The notes: generated from the letters alone by a model not told the origin. Shown: positions 1 to 12,171, counted from the stretch's first letter. The stretch is DNA of 64,000 nucleotides from Distichodus sexfasciatus (GCA_032718565.1 JAVGVS010000001.1:620001-684000); one strand, 5' to 3'. Program-made: numbers and translations.

Positions 1-594
1 TGTTCTTTACAGAATGTGTAATATGACTACTGTCTGATGAAATGGGTGGGCATGCATTTTCTAGATGCAATTTGCTTTCAAGAAGGATAAATGGATATAA
101 ATGAGTGCATGGCATAGTCTGGGACCTTAGGTAGGAATTCACGTTGTATTGTTTTCAAGGGTCTTTTACAATCAGTTCTAAGAAAAGCAAGACTGTATTT
201 ATAAAAACTCAGACTCAAGTTACAGCTGCACAGCATTAACATTAGAGCACAGGAGTCTCACTGTGAAAGAATTTCAGTGAATTCCGGTTATTTGTTGTTA
301 AATAAGCTGTAATCATGTGACAGGTTACAACTGAGATAGAATTGCACCTACCAGACCAGAGTCTCCATCAATTTGCCAACCGATGAGGTAAGAGTACTTT
401 GCTCCAAGGACTTTTCCATTACCAAAGGTCCATGCAGAGCAATTGCTTTTGGAGCAATAACAACACAAGTTAAATAATAAAATGCAACACAGAACACTAT
501 AATACACAATCTCACAAGTGGATTGCTCCCACTTGTCATACAGTACTATCCTTCATTGTTAAAAAGTTTACCATTTCATTTCATGAATATAGTT
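1..594. other. unique non-coding sequence
   Basis: Moderately AT-rich, mostly non-repetitive DNA. The open frames here are short (about 60 codons), overlap each other and show no domain or splice structure. I see no gene, RNA or repeat in it. Confidence 0.5.
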
Positions 595-873
595 GAGCTG
601 ATGAGAGTGGTTAGCACTGCCGCCTCACAGCGAGAAGGTCCTGGGTTCGATCCCTGGGTTGGCCGTAGGGCCTTTCTGCATGGAGTTTGCATGCTCTGCT
701 CCAGATTCCTCCCACAGTCCAAAAGCATGCGATATAGGTTAATTGGCAAATCTAAATTGGCCCCATAAGGTGTGAATGCAGTATGTTGGCGCCTGGCCAG
801 GCTTGCTCCCCGCCTTGCGCCGTGATCCCAGTTGGGATTAAGCAGTTCAGAAAATGAATGAATGAATGAATAA
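595..873 (+). mobile_element. DANA/mermaid-like tRNA-derived SINE, near full length (family A, copy 1)
   Basis: The left part is tRNA-like. It has an A-box region (GTGGTTAGCACTGCCGCC, from about 607) and a perfect RNA polymerase III B box, GGTTCGATCCC, at 644-654. The middle carries the block shared by fish DANA/V-SINEs: GGAGTTTGCATG, then CTCCCACAGTCC, an AACATGC-like stretch and GGTTAATTGG. The right end carries GGGATTAAGCAGTTCAG and a GAAT microsatellite tail (about 855-873). SINEs are non-coding and are mobilised by a partner LINE; the A and B boxes would be the internal promoter. The family name is from memory of the zebrafish DANA/mermaid consensus. Assignment to a tRNA-derived teleost SINE is firm, the subfamily is not. 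Confidence 0.85.
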
Positions 874-2394
874 ACAAGCAACTGTAAGCCCACTCTGTAA
901 CTCTCTCTTTCAAGCTAAATCTAATGGATACTTTGTCCAAAACATACAGTATGTACCCCATTACAACATCATAGGACAGATGAATTTGACTAAAACTGAA
1001 TGCTAACTGCCAATTTCTGTGTATGAAGCACAGTTGTGTTCATGGCTAACATCACAATGATCAAAATGGAGAGTAAATCATTTTTCTCCAGCCTAACATT
1101 AGGGTAGTTGCACACTTTGGTCTCTTGCCAATGGATGGTTTTGCTGGGATGAGAACATCCCTACATATCCTACATTTCTCAGAAAAACTGTTCTACTGAT
1201 GACCCTGTTGGTGACCTCCAGCATAGACAATACTAACATGTGGTGTCAGTTGAATGAGAAGTGAGCACCTTTGGAACAAACAGGGGAGAGGTTTCGGTGA
1301 GCTCAGCTCTCGTGCAGTTAGGTGGATACTAAGCAGAGGTGGAAAACAGAGAAAGCAAGTAAACGACTTAGTCAGAGGTGGTTCTATGGCGATTTGGGTG
1401 GGGAGTAACCGTTTGAGATGGAAACCACCTTATCGAAACCTGGCAAGCCAGAATCTTTCCCTGGGAGGATTACTGTCTGGGCAAGAAGCTTCAAAACAAC
1501 AAGCAACAAACTGATAGAAGACATAGGCCCAGCAGTGTCATATTGAAAAATCCACCCACAGGGCTCAATGACTGGAAAAGTGATGGAAGCAGGAATCAGT
1601 TCACCATTGCGAAAGGGTCGGAAAATCAAACAGCTCACATAAGGATGTCTGGCCTCGTCAGTGGAGTCAGAAAACATAACAAAGGCAGGGCTCCATCTTA
1701 ATACTCCACTCAAAACAGAATAATGGCGCACCTGCCAAAGGCAGTCTCTATGCACATGGAAACATGTATACACACACACTGTGACAATGGCATTGGTAAC
1801 TATTTTAAGAATGTCCACAAGGAGAAGGTAAACACGTTTAAAGGCCATAGACTTAGATTCAGAGCTGAGTGTTTACTTAAAGCATAAGACACTGATTGAT
1901 GAATTAGCTGTCACATCTTAGAGCCAGGCAGCAGGCTTTACAATACGCAAGACTTGTAAGGTCTATTTTTGACTCAGCAAAACGGCTTTGTGTTGTTGGC
2001 TCGAGGAATCTCCCATTTGTGCCTGTGCATGTCTAATGAAACGAATTTTTCCAAGAAGAGGGGGAAACCCTTCTCCATTACTCAAGAAGCAAGAAACAGT
2101 AAGCCTAGTAATCAGCAGGATTTTTTTTTTTTTAATTTCTCATGATTTTCAAAATGCAGCTAAACAAGTTTAATACTTGTTGTGGCAAGTTCAAGCTGTG
2201 TTATCTTTTATCTCTCATCATAACTGCTCTGTACATTTGATTGATCTGTCAAGATCAAAAATGAAATTCCTTATAATGATTGGCAAAATGTTACACATCA
2301 TCACTGCCTGACATAAGATATATTACAATACATGTATTTGCAGTACACAGCTACATGAGAATAACTTGTTTAACTGTGGGTTTGTCAAGTCTTA
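874..2394. other. unique non-coding sequence with one 154-codon open frame
   Basis: No repeat family recognised. A minus-strand frame of 154 codons lies at 1384-1848. It contains a hydrophobic stretch near its start but no motif I can name and no convincing flanking splice sites, so I do not call it a gene. A T-run lies at 2121-2132. Confidence 0.4.
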
Positions 2395-3310
2395 AGAATG
2401 TTTGAAAAGCAAGGGTTAGCTGCACTCATTTTATGATTTTTTAACTATAATAAACATAACACCTTGTATAGTGATCCTGTTATTTGTGATATTCCACAGT
2501 ATATGATTTGATCTGTGCCCTTATGGATTGTGTTAATGTTCAATTACAAGATGTAGATGAATAAAAGACAGTTGTGCTAAACGTCCAACATAATGAGGGA
2601 AAACTGTTTGAATAAGGAAGATCTTAAAACACGCAAAGCCTTTTGTTTGGATCCTGTGTATTTTTTCTTTGACAAAAAGAGGTTTACTCAATCTGTGTGT
2701 GTGTGTTTGTTGTGTGTAGGATTTAATCTGTGAGTGGCTGGATTGTGTTTATGTGCAATTACAAGTTGTAGATGAGTAAAAGGTAATCAAGAAAGTTGTG
2801 GGGGGAAATCCGTTTTTAACAAGCAAAGCTGTCCTTTAATCAAATTTTTTAAAGTATAAGACACAAAAAGCATTTTGTGGTGATCCTGTGTATTTCACAA
2901 TGACAAAAAAGATTGACTCAATCTAAGCTTGTGTAGGATTTAATCTGTCCCTGGTGCAATTGTGTTTATCTACAGATGTAGTTGTAGGTTAGTAAAGGGT
3001 ATTTAAGAGGTTGTGTTAAGCTTGGTCTCATAAATGGCGTAAATTCTTGTCCTTTAACCACAACAGTATTTTTTAAGTATAAAACACACAAAGCATTTTG
3101 TAGTTATCATATGTACTTCACATTGAGAAAAATAGATTTGCTTTTGTTGTGTTGAATTTAATCTGTATCCTTTCCTGTGTACAACTGTTTTTGGGTACAA
3201 TAATAAGTTAAGTGAAAGATAATCAAGAAAGCTGTGCTAAACATGGTCCCATGGGATGCTAGACATAGTTTTAACAAAGTAGTTTTTAAACAGCAAATCT
3301 TTTATCACGA
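2395..3310. repeat. tandem array of a roughly 217-bp unit, about four diverged copies
   Basis: The anchor ATTTAATCTGT (or close variants) recurs at about 2506, 2721, 2938 and 3156, spacings of 215, 217 and 218 bases. Each unit then repeats the same order of blocks. These are a GATTGTGTTTATGTGCAATTAC-like stretch, a TAGATGAGTAAAAGGTAATCAAG-like stretch, TTTAACAAGCAAA, a GTATAAGACACAAAAAGCATTTTG-like stretch, and GGTGATCCTGTGTATTTC. The first unit is entered part-way (from about 2395) and the last decays around 3300. Copies are clearly diverged with small indels, so the array is not recent. It has no coding capacity. A local minisatellite/satellite seed is the simplest reading. Confidence 0.8.
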
Positions 3311-4850
3311 TAGCTGTAGAATCTTCACTTTTGAAAATGTATTGCAGGGTCTTGACAAAAGGTTTATGATTCAGAATGAGTTTGTGTAAGTTTAGTTCCA
3401 AAGAATGTGTCATAAAACACACAAACAATGTGTGCTTTACAAGCGTCACACAACTATTTTGATGGTTGCCATGGTATCCGTTGTGTGCCAGTGCTGCAGG
3501 GGAGGTTGGCTATCAGCACCAGTGCTATTATTTATTGGTACTGATGCGATTCCAAATCCACAGAGAAAACATCCATTTGTCACTTGGCTAAAACAGGCTC
3601 TTGAGTTAACAGTCATTAATTGCGCAAACATGCCAGGCAAACATTCAGAGAAACTAGCTACATGCTGCTCTCCAACGCCACCGATTATGTTGTTTTTTTC
3701 TTAATCACTGAGGATTCTTTATGGAAAAGACGACAAAATCAGTGTGAAGCAGGGGAAAGTCCTGGTGAATTTGGAACGTCACTGGCCTGAACGCAGATGG
3801 GGGGAAGAAGAGCTGCCGTGCATGTGAAGCGAATTAAAGAGTCTACTTTAGAGAGAGGCCGGCGCAGTATTGTCACGTAAACAGGGCTGGAGCTGGAACT
3901 GGTTCAGTGGGGAATCACGGCGCATTAGTCTGACATCTCAGCCCCGCGTGAACCTGCCAAAGCTTTGCTGTGTATTCCACGAACCATTCCGATTATGAAT
4001 GTGCTCTAGGGGCCAGAAGGAGAATCACTCCACCTTTCATTTCTCGTCTCTGTTGTGGTCGCTGGCATGTTCCATATATTAATTTCGTCATCTATCACCA
4101 CAGTTCTGAACTCGGCCTGCAGTTTTGTTCTCTTTGCATATGTCACTTTCACATAACAAAAGCAGACACACCCAGTGCATGTTCCTGTGATGTATAGCTC
4201 TACATCTCTCCATCCGACGTCTGTAACCTCCTGCACTCTCCGTCCTCCCCTCGGTCATAACCACAAATTGGACCCTGGAATTTCACCCAGTCTATGTTGG
4301 CGTGCTCCCGGTCGACGCTTACATGGGCTGCTGGGGGAAAAAAAAGTACTCCTGAAACAACACGAGCCGACTGCGTGCACGTTAGTATGCAACGGAATAA
4401 ATATTTACAAACTCTGGTTTCATCTGAGCAGACATGCCATGGTCTCGTCTTACCGTTCCTCTCAGCAGAATGCTAATGCGTTCGCATGGCTCCATATGAG
4501 GTCCAGAGGGTGGCATGGACACATGCCTGGTTTAAACATATGCTCCACGGACTGTTTTAACAGGTGTCCTTCTTTAAACTGATCACCATTTGCAATATAT
4601 ATACTGCCATATATATACACATATGTGTATATATGTGTTCTATGAGTATACAGTATATACCTAGACCTATTAAAATTGTTTATAGCACATATAATTATGA
4701 CTAAACCATACAGAGTATTGAGAGAGTAACACTGTTACTGGTATTTATACTAATTATCAATATGGTATGTTTCCTTTTCATGCATTATTTATTCCTGCAT
4801 CTACTGTCTAGATTCATCCATGAAGGGGTTGATCAAATTTGATATTTTTG
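3311..4850. other. unique sequence, balanced base composition
   Basis: High-complexity DNA, most balanced in GC between about 3700 and 4360. It holds one X-box-like motif, GTTGCCATGGTATC, at 3465-3478. An AT/TA-rich patch with TATATA repeats lies at about 4597-4650. The open frames overlap on both strands and carry no recognisable domain. No gene called. Confidence 0.4.
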
Positions 4851-4854
4851 CTGT

Positions 4855-4891
4855 TTTGCTGCTAGGCAACTGTAACCTGCTAGGCAACCTG
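4855..4891. promoter_or_regulatory. pair of X-box-like (RFX-type) motifs in direct repeat
   Basis: The stretch TGCTAGGCAAC occurs twice, ending at 4870 and 4890, as part of a 20-base direct repeat (TGCTAGGCAAC followed by a TGTAACC or CTGAAA spacer). The motif matches the right half of the RFX-family X-box (consensus RYYRCC, short gap, GYAAC). Whether RFX proteins bind here cannot be told from sequence, and a chance short tandem duplication remains possible. Confidence 0.35.
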
Positions 4892-6280
4892 AAATAAACT
4901 AATGATCATGCTGAAGAACAATTGATTTTTTCCCCTAATGAAATATCATTAAAAATTTGTGCATTGCCTTGCTTTCAGATTTTTAAGAGCCATAATACAT
5001 ATTAAAAGTTACACTTTGCAGTTTTAACATTGCTATGGATAGTAAATCTTAGTTATACATCCTATAAGTGTATATGAGTATATGTGTTATATATTAATCT
5101 TTTTAATTTAACAATCATGCGTAAAAAAAATCCACATAATAATGCTAATGTGATGCTGTCTGTCCTAGACTGACCATCAGTAAATTTTGCCTTGACTGCA
5201 TGCAGAGCTGGAACACTGAGGATGAACTTTGCTTTGTTTGCAGTGACGGTGTGATATAGCAGACAGATACGCCAGCAGCTGTGGGTTTAGACATAATAGT
5301 TCAACTTCTGTCTGCAAAAAAGTGGGATCCCATGTTAATTCCTTTTTCAGTAGCCAACATAAAGACACAGACTTTTTGAATTGGCAAGCAGATTTAAATG
5401 TATCTGGAAAAGTTCCTGACTCCAAGACGCGAGACTATAGTCAGCATTTATTTTCGAAGCAGTTCTGGCACTTAAGATAGACTTGCTTCAAAGATCAAGT
5501 AAATGTCATGGACAAGTCAATGTCTGTAGCCAAGTCCCTGTCTCTTAATCGACTTATACAAACACGATAAACACACTTAAGGGAATGAGCCTTCATAAAA
5601 AGTCTAAGGACTACTTCAAATAATTCTCAAAGGGAAAATTGACAATTTAGACTTTAAGTCCAATATCTGGGAGCGTTCAGCAGAGAACAAATATATATAT
5701 AAAGTATTCATATTTCACTAGGCATCAAAACGAGAGGTAAAATGTTTGATCTCAGTTATTTGTTTAATTTTCTTTGGAGCCTTTCTTTTGTCTGAAGCCC
5801 TTAGGCCTGACTGTGTTAGTTTAAGAAACTCTTTCTTGTGGTTTTGTTGCTGTGTGTTAAAATGCATTTTCCCTCCCATCACTGTTTATGTTCTTTAAAC
5901 ATGTGGGATATTAGCAGTGTCCTTAATATTTTCAATTGTTCCCTTGGCATACAGGGTATTAGTCATCTCCTCCTTGGCAAAGCCACAAGCTTTCATTCTT
6001 TCTTTCTTACTTTTTCTTTTCTTTTAGCCCATTTAACTTGTTATAATGACTTTTCCAATCCTGCCATTAAATTGTTTTATTTCTGTTTGTGCAATAATGT
6101 TGTGTTCTGCTTTAATCCCGGGGCCTGATCATAAAGTGGGACGCCAGCAGGGCAGAGTGTCTATGGCACCATCACTGTCTTTAACACTGTGTGCCATTCT
6201 CCTCCCCCACGCCATAAACTCTGCCAAGGCATGTTGCTCAACAGCTTTGGAATATACATGAACAGAGACATTTTCATTTG

Positions 6281-6282
<2 letters not shown>
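4892..6282. other. unique AT-rich non-coding sequence
   Basis: No repeat family or gene recognised apart from short AT-rich tracts (for example TATATATATAAAG at about 5693). The small open frames overlap and look random. Confidence 0.4.

Positions 6283-6323
<41 letters not shown>
6283..6323. repeat. (TC)n microsatellite
   Basis: Uninterrupted TC dinucleotides for about 41 bases. This tract explains the Arg-Glu or Leu-Ser runs in the frames that cross it. Confidence 0.97.
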
Positions 6324-6326
<3 letters not shown>

Positions 6327-6727
6327 AAAGCGAGACATTATCTATTGCTCTCAGCCTACCAATCTCTGAACAAGTAGTTATGTTGAATAAGTGTTGTATG
6401 TTGAATTTACTTTCATTAAGATTTATAAGGCGTACAGGCATTCAGTATCTTCTGAGCACATACACTTCCTTCCCCATGTGTCTTTAGAGTTCCATCCCAC
6501 CTTTTATGTCACTTACAAACTCACGTCAAGTTATAAGAAAATATGAGGTGATCAGACCAGTGTTTCCATCTGTTAATAATTCTGTGTTCATTTTGAACTC
6601 AGAGCCATGTGAGCATGTACATGTGTACCAGAGATGGAAAAAATGTAGTGTATTTACTTGAATGTGTCTTTACTGAGATTACAATTGTTTTATGGTTTGT
6701 GGTGGCCTACATTAATTCCAAACAGGT

Positions 6728-7222
6728 ATGGTAGATGGATGGATGGATGGATGGATGGATGGGTGGATGGATGTGCAATTGGATGGAAGGAGGGTTGGAT
6801 GGACAAAGCTGACTAGATAGATAGACAGACAGTTGGATAGATAGATGGATGGATGGATGGGTGGATGGATGGATGGATAATTGGATGGAAGTAGGGTTGG
6901 ATAGACAGAGACATATGCAAACAGACAGAGGAAACGATTAACAAATGTTTGTTGAAATTGTTCCATTTCCATTTAGATAAAATGGTTCCTATCTAGGTAT
7001 CATGATGGCTGGATAGATGGACCGTTGGATAGATGGATGGATGAATAGGTGCATTGATGGACAGTGTAACAGACAAACAGAGAGTGACAGAAAGACAAAT
7101 GTATGTTGAAACTGTTCCATTTCTACATAGATTAAAAATTTCTATTTAGCCACCATGCTAACAGGATAGACCAACATACAGTTGCATAGATAGAGTAGAT
7201 AAACAGATGGATGGATAATGAA
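6728..7222. repeat. GGAT/GATA-rich tetranucleotide complex with a 154-bp internal duplication
   Basis: Imperfect GGAT, GATA and GACA repeats cover about 6728-6910 and return at about 7005-7050 and 7175-7220. Between them a unique block is present twice. TTGAAATTGTTCCATTTCC ends at about 6970, and TTGAAACTGTTCCATTTC ends at about 7123. Both copies continue into a TAGATTAAAA-like stretch and a CATGMTRRCWGGATAGA-like end. The TTCCATTTC anchors are 154 bases apart. The complex therefore evolved by duplication of a segment containing both microsatellite and unique sequence. Confidence 0.85.
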
Positions 7223-8221
7223 GACTTTTGAATTTCTCAAATGTGCTTAACACTTGGCTACTGGTAAGTATTCCAAACCAAACTGCCAAACTCTGCACTA
7301 ACTTTGCCACCTTCATTTTCTTTATCAGCTTGATGTAATTTCTGTTGTCCAAAAACCTGTGTACCTGGGTATGGCATGACTTATGTCCCCCTGACACACC
7401 ATCCTCCAAGTTACTCTGTCCTCTCTCAGATTCCCGTTAAAGGGCTTTCATAGTGCAGTGGAAAATTCCAGCCGGTCGTGGAACTTCTTGTATATCAGTT
7501 GTACAGTATGTGACAGCATGAGGTCCTGGGGCACGTGGGGAAAGGGGGGTGTGAAATAATACAAGTGACTGTCTCAAGCCAGACATTTAGCCAATCACAC
7601 GCTTCATGCATGCAATCGAGTTACTAAAATCAACAGGATCGCTGATGGCATGGGAGCAAAGAAGAGATCAAGTTAGTCTCACCCACCCTGCTGAACTGTG
7701 AGCGTGGCTCCATTCGTCCCAGAATGCTGGGCTGTTAAAGTGAGCTTCTGTGCGTTTTACGAGCCGAGAGGCCCGAGCGAGCATGGGTCACGCTCCGGCC
7801 CTGCCATCCTGGCGCGACCGCATACACGTTGTCTCAGCTTCCCTAACGCCACACTCATGGGTCTCAGTTATCTCTCAGAGTAATAATTCTGGTTCAAGTA
7901 AAAGAAGTGGGCACAGGCAGTGGGCGATGAGAAGGCACTGGGGAGAAGCTGATTAGCCCTGCAGGCATTAGGGGATTATTACCTGATTGATGGCAGGACA
8001 GTGGGGTGGCATGGCCTGTGCCTCCCCCAACGTTCCACCCATGGCCAGCCCACTTGGGGCCCTCATTACAGCAGCTGAGAGAGCCAGGTGCAGGGGGCCA
8101 TGGTAACCCAGTGTGAGAATGTATGGAGTGTGTGTGAGAGTAGGCAGGTTTTGAGGTGTTTGTGAGTATGTGATTGTTCCACAAGTGCTAGACAAGTGGG
8201 AATTGTGGAGATATTGTATTA
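7223..8221. other. unique sequence, GC-richer between about 7660 and 8110
   Basis: Balanced, high-complexity DNA without recognised repeats. Short frames exist on both strands but none shows a domain. It could contain conserved non-coding sequence, which only a cross-species alignment would show. Confidence 0.3.
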
Positions 8222-8690
8222 TGTGAGTACGTGTCTTAATACAGAAAAAAATATCTTTATAAAACAGTATTTATTAGGAATATAAATGAAAGTCTAGGTC
8301 AAAGTTAGTTGTAGCTGTAGTATTATTTAGGCTTAGGAATTTGTGTGTGGATGGAAAGTCTTCAAAGATAGCAGCAAGACATGGCTGTATGTGTGTGTAG
8401 GTTTTTAGATGGTTGTGAAAACAGAAATGACAATTATTGTCACAAAAATGATAGAAAAGCCTGATATTTTTCAAATCACTATAGCTTTGTAAAGACATTT
8501 TTTGTATGTGGGGACCAGTAATTATAAGAAAGACATGCTTTTATAGATGATTTCAGCATTTATATGAAAACAATACATTTGCTTTTAGTTACTCAGGTTA
8601 TGGTAAGGTTAGTTGTAATGTCACTTAAATCTAGTAATATGTGTACTAAGGGTAAATCTTCATAAAATAGCAGCAGGATGTGTGTGATAG
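8222..8690 (+). repeat. TG-linked dispersed repeat (family F), two tandem diverged copies
   Basis: Two successive copies end in the same way, with CTTCAAAGATAGCAGCAAGAC then TG repeats (about 8360-8398), and CTTCATAAAATAGCAGCAGG then TG (about 8659-8684). Both carry a GGTTAGTTGTA-type core and a preceding ATCTTTATAAAACAG or GACATGCTTTTATAG block. The same elements occur at 42059-42390. This matches a common fish repeat that lies between TG microsatellites and contains GTCCCCACAAAGATAG-type ends. That last match is from memory. Confidence 0.6.
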
Positions 8691-9623
8691 AGAGTGAAAG
8701 AGCAACACTATGAAGTTATATAAAACTGATTACTTTATCCATCCCTTATTTGGTGAATGTTGTATTTTTGGTGTTTTATGAGGTTTGGAACAAACTTTTT
8801 GAATGCTTGATATCAATACTCCAAAAATGTGACACTCGTCCCAGAATCAACAAGAAAATAACACACAAGACCACACACTGTATAGCCAACATGGAGGACA
8901 AATGTGAAAATATGTTTCATTAACATTTGGAATGACTTTTCCTAAAAAAAACTACCCCATAAAACTTCATAAAATATCATAAATGTGTTTCACAATGAAT
9001 CTAGAAAATTCAAGCTGCTTTAGGGAGGAGAAAATCACATCTAATTGTAAATCAAGCAATAATAGCAAATGGAAGGCCTCAGAGTTGTTTATAGTGTGGT
9101 CATTTTTGGGATCTTTGGGATACTTTAGCAAGTCTAAACAACTTTTGGAAAGTCGCTGCTTCTCTGTCTCCGACTAGCACGCTTCACTGACCGCGTTCCC
9201 TTCAAGCCATAACTGTCTGGAGTTTCGGGGCCAGGGAGCAAATCCCAGCTACATGACGCGTTCGACTCTGAGTTATTGTCTGCTGAGTTTTTTGGAAAGA
9301 CGTTTGTGTTGGGGCTTTCTGGTGGAGACTATCCTTGTGAATGCTAAATCCTTTTATGTGTTCATCCATATGATAATCATTTAGCTGGAGTTATGGAGGC
9401 CTGTCAGATTCGATGTAGACCATACTGGCACTCTTGAAATATTTGCCTGTAAATGGTCATACATGTCAGTGTCTATAAAACCTGCAGGATAAGCTGAAGA
9501 AGGCTACACTTTCCACAGGCCTTGTGTAAAAAAAGACTACATGGAACCACACGGTTCCATCTGCAGAACCCCTTTCTTTGCTAAATGGCATTTTCCCATC
9601 TGGCAACAAGATTAGTTCTCTTG
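8691..9623. other. unique non-coding sequence
   Basis: No recognisable gene or repeat family. The stretch from 9170 to 9330 is richer in CG dinucleotides than its surroundings. Confidence 0.35.
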
Positions 9624-9677
9624 TCCTTCCTTCCTTGTGTCGTTCCTTCCTTCCTTCCCCCATGTCGTTCCTTCCTG
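9624..9677. repeat. interrupted (CCTT)n microsatellite
   Basis: Three blocks of CCTT repeats are separated by two GTGTCGTT/ATGTCGTT interruptions, suggesting local duplication of a repeat-plus-interruption unit. Confidence 0.85.
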
Positions 9678-9897
9678 ACAGACCTTCCCATGACTTTTTT
9701 CCATGAACCTTGAGCTCACCAGCGTCCCCGCCTCCATCCTCTCAGCCCTCCACCCGACCCACCCCGTCGTCCTTTTGTTGGAGAGCATGATGTAATCCTA
9801 GAGCCAGCTTTCTGGGAGCGGAGTGATACAAGCCCGAACAAAAGGGGCCAGAAATCTTTACACGCATGAGATCTAGATAGAAGAACATGTTCAAACA

Positions 9898-10290
9898 GAC
9901 TGTGTGTGTGTGTATGTGTGTGTGAGGTTTTAAGGCAGATATCAGGAACTTGTTGTGCCCTAAAAGATAGGTAATACTGAGGATTTTGTGGCATTTTAAG
10001 GACTAACTCCACTGAGGAAAAAATGATGAATTAATAATTAATAAGGTTTTGTTGAAACCATATTTGAGAAAGCACTAAGAGTCAGAAGAAGATTGGGTTA
10101 GGTGCAGTATTGCTCAGAAAGAGAGACCGAGTGAGAGATGTGGAGATATGTGCAGGATTTAAATGCGTGTGTGTTTATCCAGGTAGTTGTGAGTACTTGG
10201 GGCTTTGAGAGGATCATTCCTAATAAGAAAAAAATATGCGTTTATAGAAAACATATCCAGGTTTTACTTTAAAAATGTGTGCGCCTGTGA
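9898..10290 (+). repeat. TG-linked repeat family F, broken copies
   Basis: After a TG tract (9899-9924) come a CCTAAAAGATAGGTAATACTG-like block and TTTGTGGCATTTTAAGGAC. These correspond in order to CCTAAAGGGTAGGCAAACCTG and TTTGTGGCATTGTGAGGACC in the copy at 42059-42390. A second partial piece at about 10190-10270 repeats the CTAATAAGAAAAAAATATGCG / TTTATAG section seen at 8520-8545. Confidence 0.5.
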
Positions 10291-10319
10291 GAGAGAGAGC
10301 AAGAGAGAGCGAGAGAGAC
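10288..10319. repeat. imperfect (GA)n tract
   Basis: GA dinucleotides with GAGC and AAG interruptions. Confidence 0.85.
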
Positions 10320-11332
10320 AAATGGTGTACAAATGAGAAGACTGCTGATTGTGATATAGATAATGTTTGTGTAATAAGCTTTAGATTAGTCCCAGCATTA
10401 CACCATTACGCTGTCACAAGAAAAGAATCTTCACCACGTTAGCAAGAGCCCCTCTATAAATAAAAGCCAGTTTGCTTCACATTAAAGTGCAGTTTGTCTC
10501 TGTTCTGCACATCTGCCATAGGTTTTGTCTGCCGATTCCTCATGTGGGATAACAGTTTATATTTTTCCCTGCTCCTGGTGAGTGAAGAGAGAGCAATCTG
10601 ATGTATGTTGTGATTTTGTTGACAATAAAACAGCCCTCTCTCAATAACAGTTCACTGACACACTTACTCGAACAGGCTCACTCCGGCTCAATAATCATGC
10701 ATGAATGAAAGTTTTCCCTCCCTCATATCAACTCTTGTTTCTTTAAGATAATCAGCCTACAGAGTCACTGCAGCGCCATTCCTGTTGGAAAATATTTTTT
10801 TTTAGACCAGCATGGATTAGGAAGAGATTTGTTAACTTTATTTGCTGGTTATAGCAGGTTTGATGGTAGACAAATTGATCAAGAGTTCAAAACACATCTT
10901 GGACGCGCTTGGCACGAAAATTAACTGAACCTGCTGGAAAGGTTATCTTTGTTGATTCCACCTCTAGGAGTTTCTACAGGGTCCATCTTTTGGAAAAATT
11001 GCATGACATACATACCTGCTTTTGTCACCAAATCTCTGTTAACATGAAGGTCCTCTTTAGAAATTGTTGTCTGGAGACCTGAACTGCAAAATAAAGTACA
11101 CCAAACTTACGTAGTGAATCCATCAAGAATTTCAGTGACAAATCAGTGTCAGTCTCTTCTTCTCTGCTCTTGTCTTCACATATTAAAAGTGTTCTGTAGG
11201 CTAATAATGAATTGTTCAGCTCTGGACCTACTTCTTCATTGTGCTACAAAGAACACAAGTTTTCACAAATGAAAACAACCCACTTTAAAATGTTCATTTT
11301 TGAATCTGGTAGATACTCTTTTTCAGATCAAC
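10320..11332. other. unique non-coding sequence
   Basis: No gene or repeat family recognised. A T-run lies near 10794-10804. Confidence 0.4.
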
Positions 11333-12030
11333 ATATTCAGTTCAATTCAATTTTATTCGTGTAGCGCTGTTTACAACAGACATTGTTACAAAGTGCTTTG
11401 CACATAACCGGTGAAAGCCCCCAACAAGCAAGCCTGAGGCAACAAAACCTCCCTCTAGCAGGAAGAAATCTTGGGAGGAACCAAGAAGGGGACCCCATCC
11501 TCCTCTGGGTGCCTGGGGTGTGTGAACATTTAATACACAAGTTAACACTGGTTAAAATTAAATATTAATTTAGCTTTCAGTTCATGTTCAAAAAGTCCCA
11601 AAAAGATCCCAGCTGGTTCCAGATGATAGAGTCTCTAATTTAATACACAAGTTAACATGAGTTCAATATTAAATTAGCATTCGGTTAAAGTGCCTAGAGT
11701 CCACAAAGGTCCCAGTTGGATCCAGACGACGACATCTCCGCAGGATCCAGGCGAGAGCTCAACCGGTGAAGCATCAGCTCGGAGTCAGCTCGGCAAAGAA
11801 GAAGAAAGAAAAGAGAGTTAGTGCCGTGTCTCTAATGTCCAGCAGGGCTGAAGTAACTATGGCAGCCTGGCTAAAAGGGAGAGCTGCAAGGTAACACAGA
11901 CATGAGGGCTTCCAGCATCCATCAAACCACCATCAACAAACTTGAATGATCGTGCAAGAGTGGCAGGTTAACAGCACCCATTTCCTGATTACAGGAAATG
12001 TAATCCCAGGTTGTTCACTGGAACAACTTG
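11333..12030 (-). mobile_element. retroposon with (TTGAA)n tail (family G, copy 1, longest)
   Basis: Read on the minus strand, the 3' end is a characteristic teleost tail. A CAAAGTGCTTTGTAACAATG-like block and AACAGCGCTACACGAATAAAA are followed by TTGAATTGAA repeats ending at about 11335. Upstream lies the block GGTTCCTCCCAAGATTTCTTCC, present in many fish copies. Further upstream are two internal copies of CTGGAACCAGCTGGGA / TGGATCCAACTGGGA followed by stretches ending TTTAATATT (11575-11675 and 11640-11735), a small internal duplication. The same body occurs in the opposite orientation at 16335-16655. Identity is clear to about 11800. Extension to about 12030 is likely but less certain. No open reading frame survives, so it is a non-autonomous retroposon or LINE 3' region. 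Confidence 0.7.
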
Positions 12031-12171
12031 TGTTTCAGGGTTTTGCTCATCAGTGGTAGTGCTGTGTCCATAACTGAGGATCCAATCCATGGATTCTTGG
12101 TCCATAAGGATCCTACCCCAAATGATCAATAATCAATAATTACTACACACATACACCTCTACCTACTCCGC

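Noticed and set aside
644..654. Possible tRNA gene at the B box
   Set aside because: The flanks match a SINE head and body. No complete cloverleaf and no tRNA 3' end.
1384..1848. 154-codon minus-strand open frame with a hydrophobic start
   Set aside because: No domain, no recognisable homology, no clear splice sites. Frames of this length are expected by chance in 64 kb.
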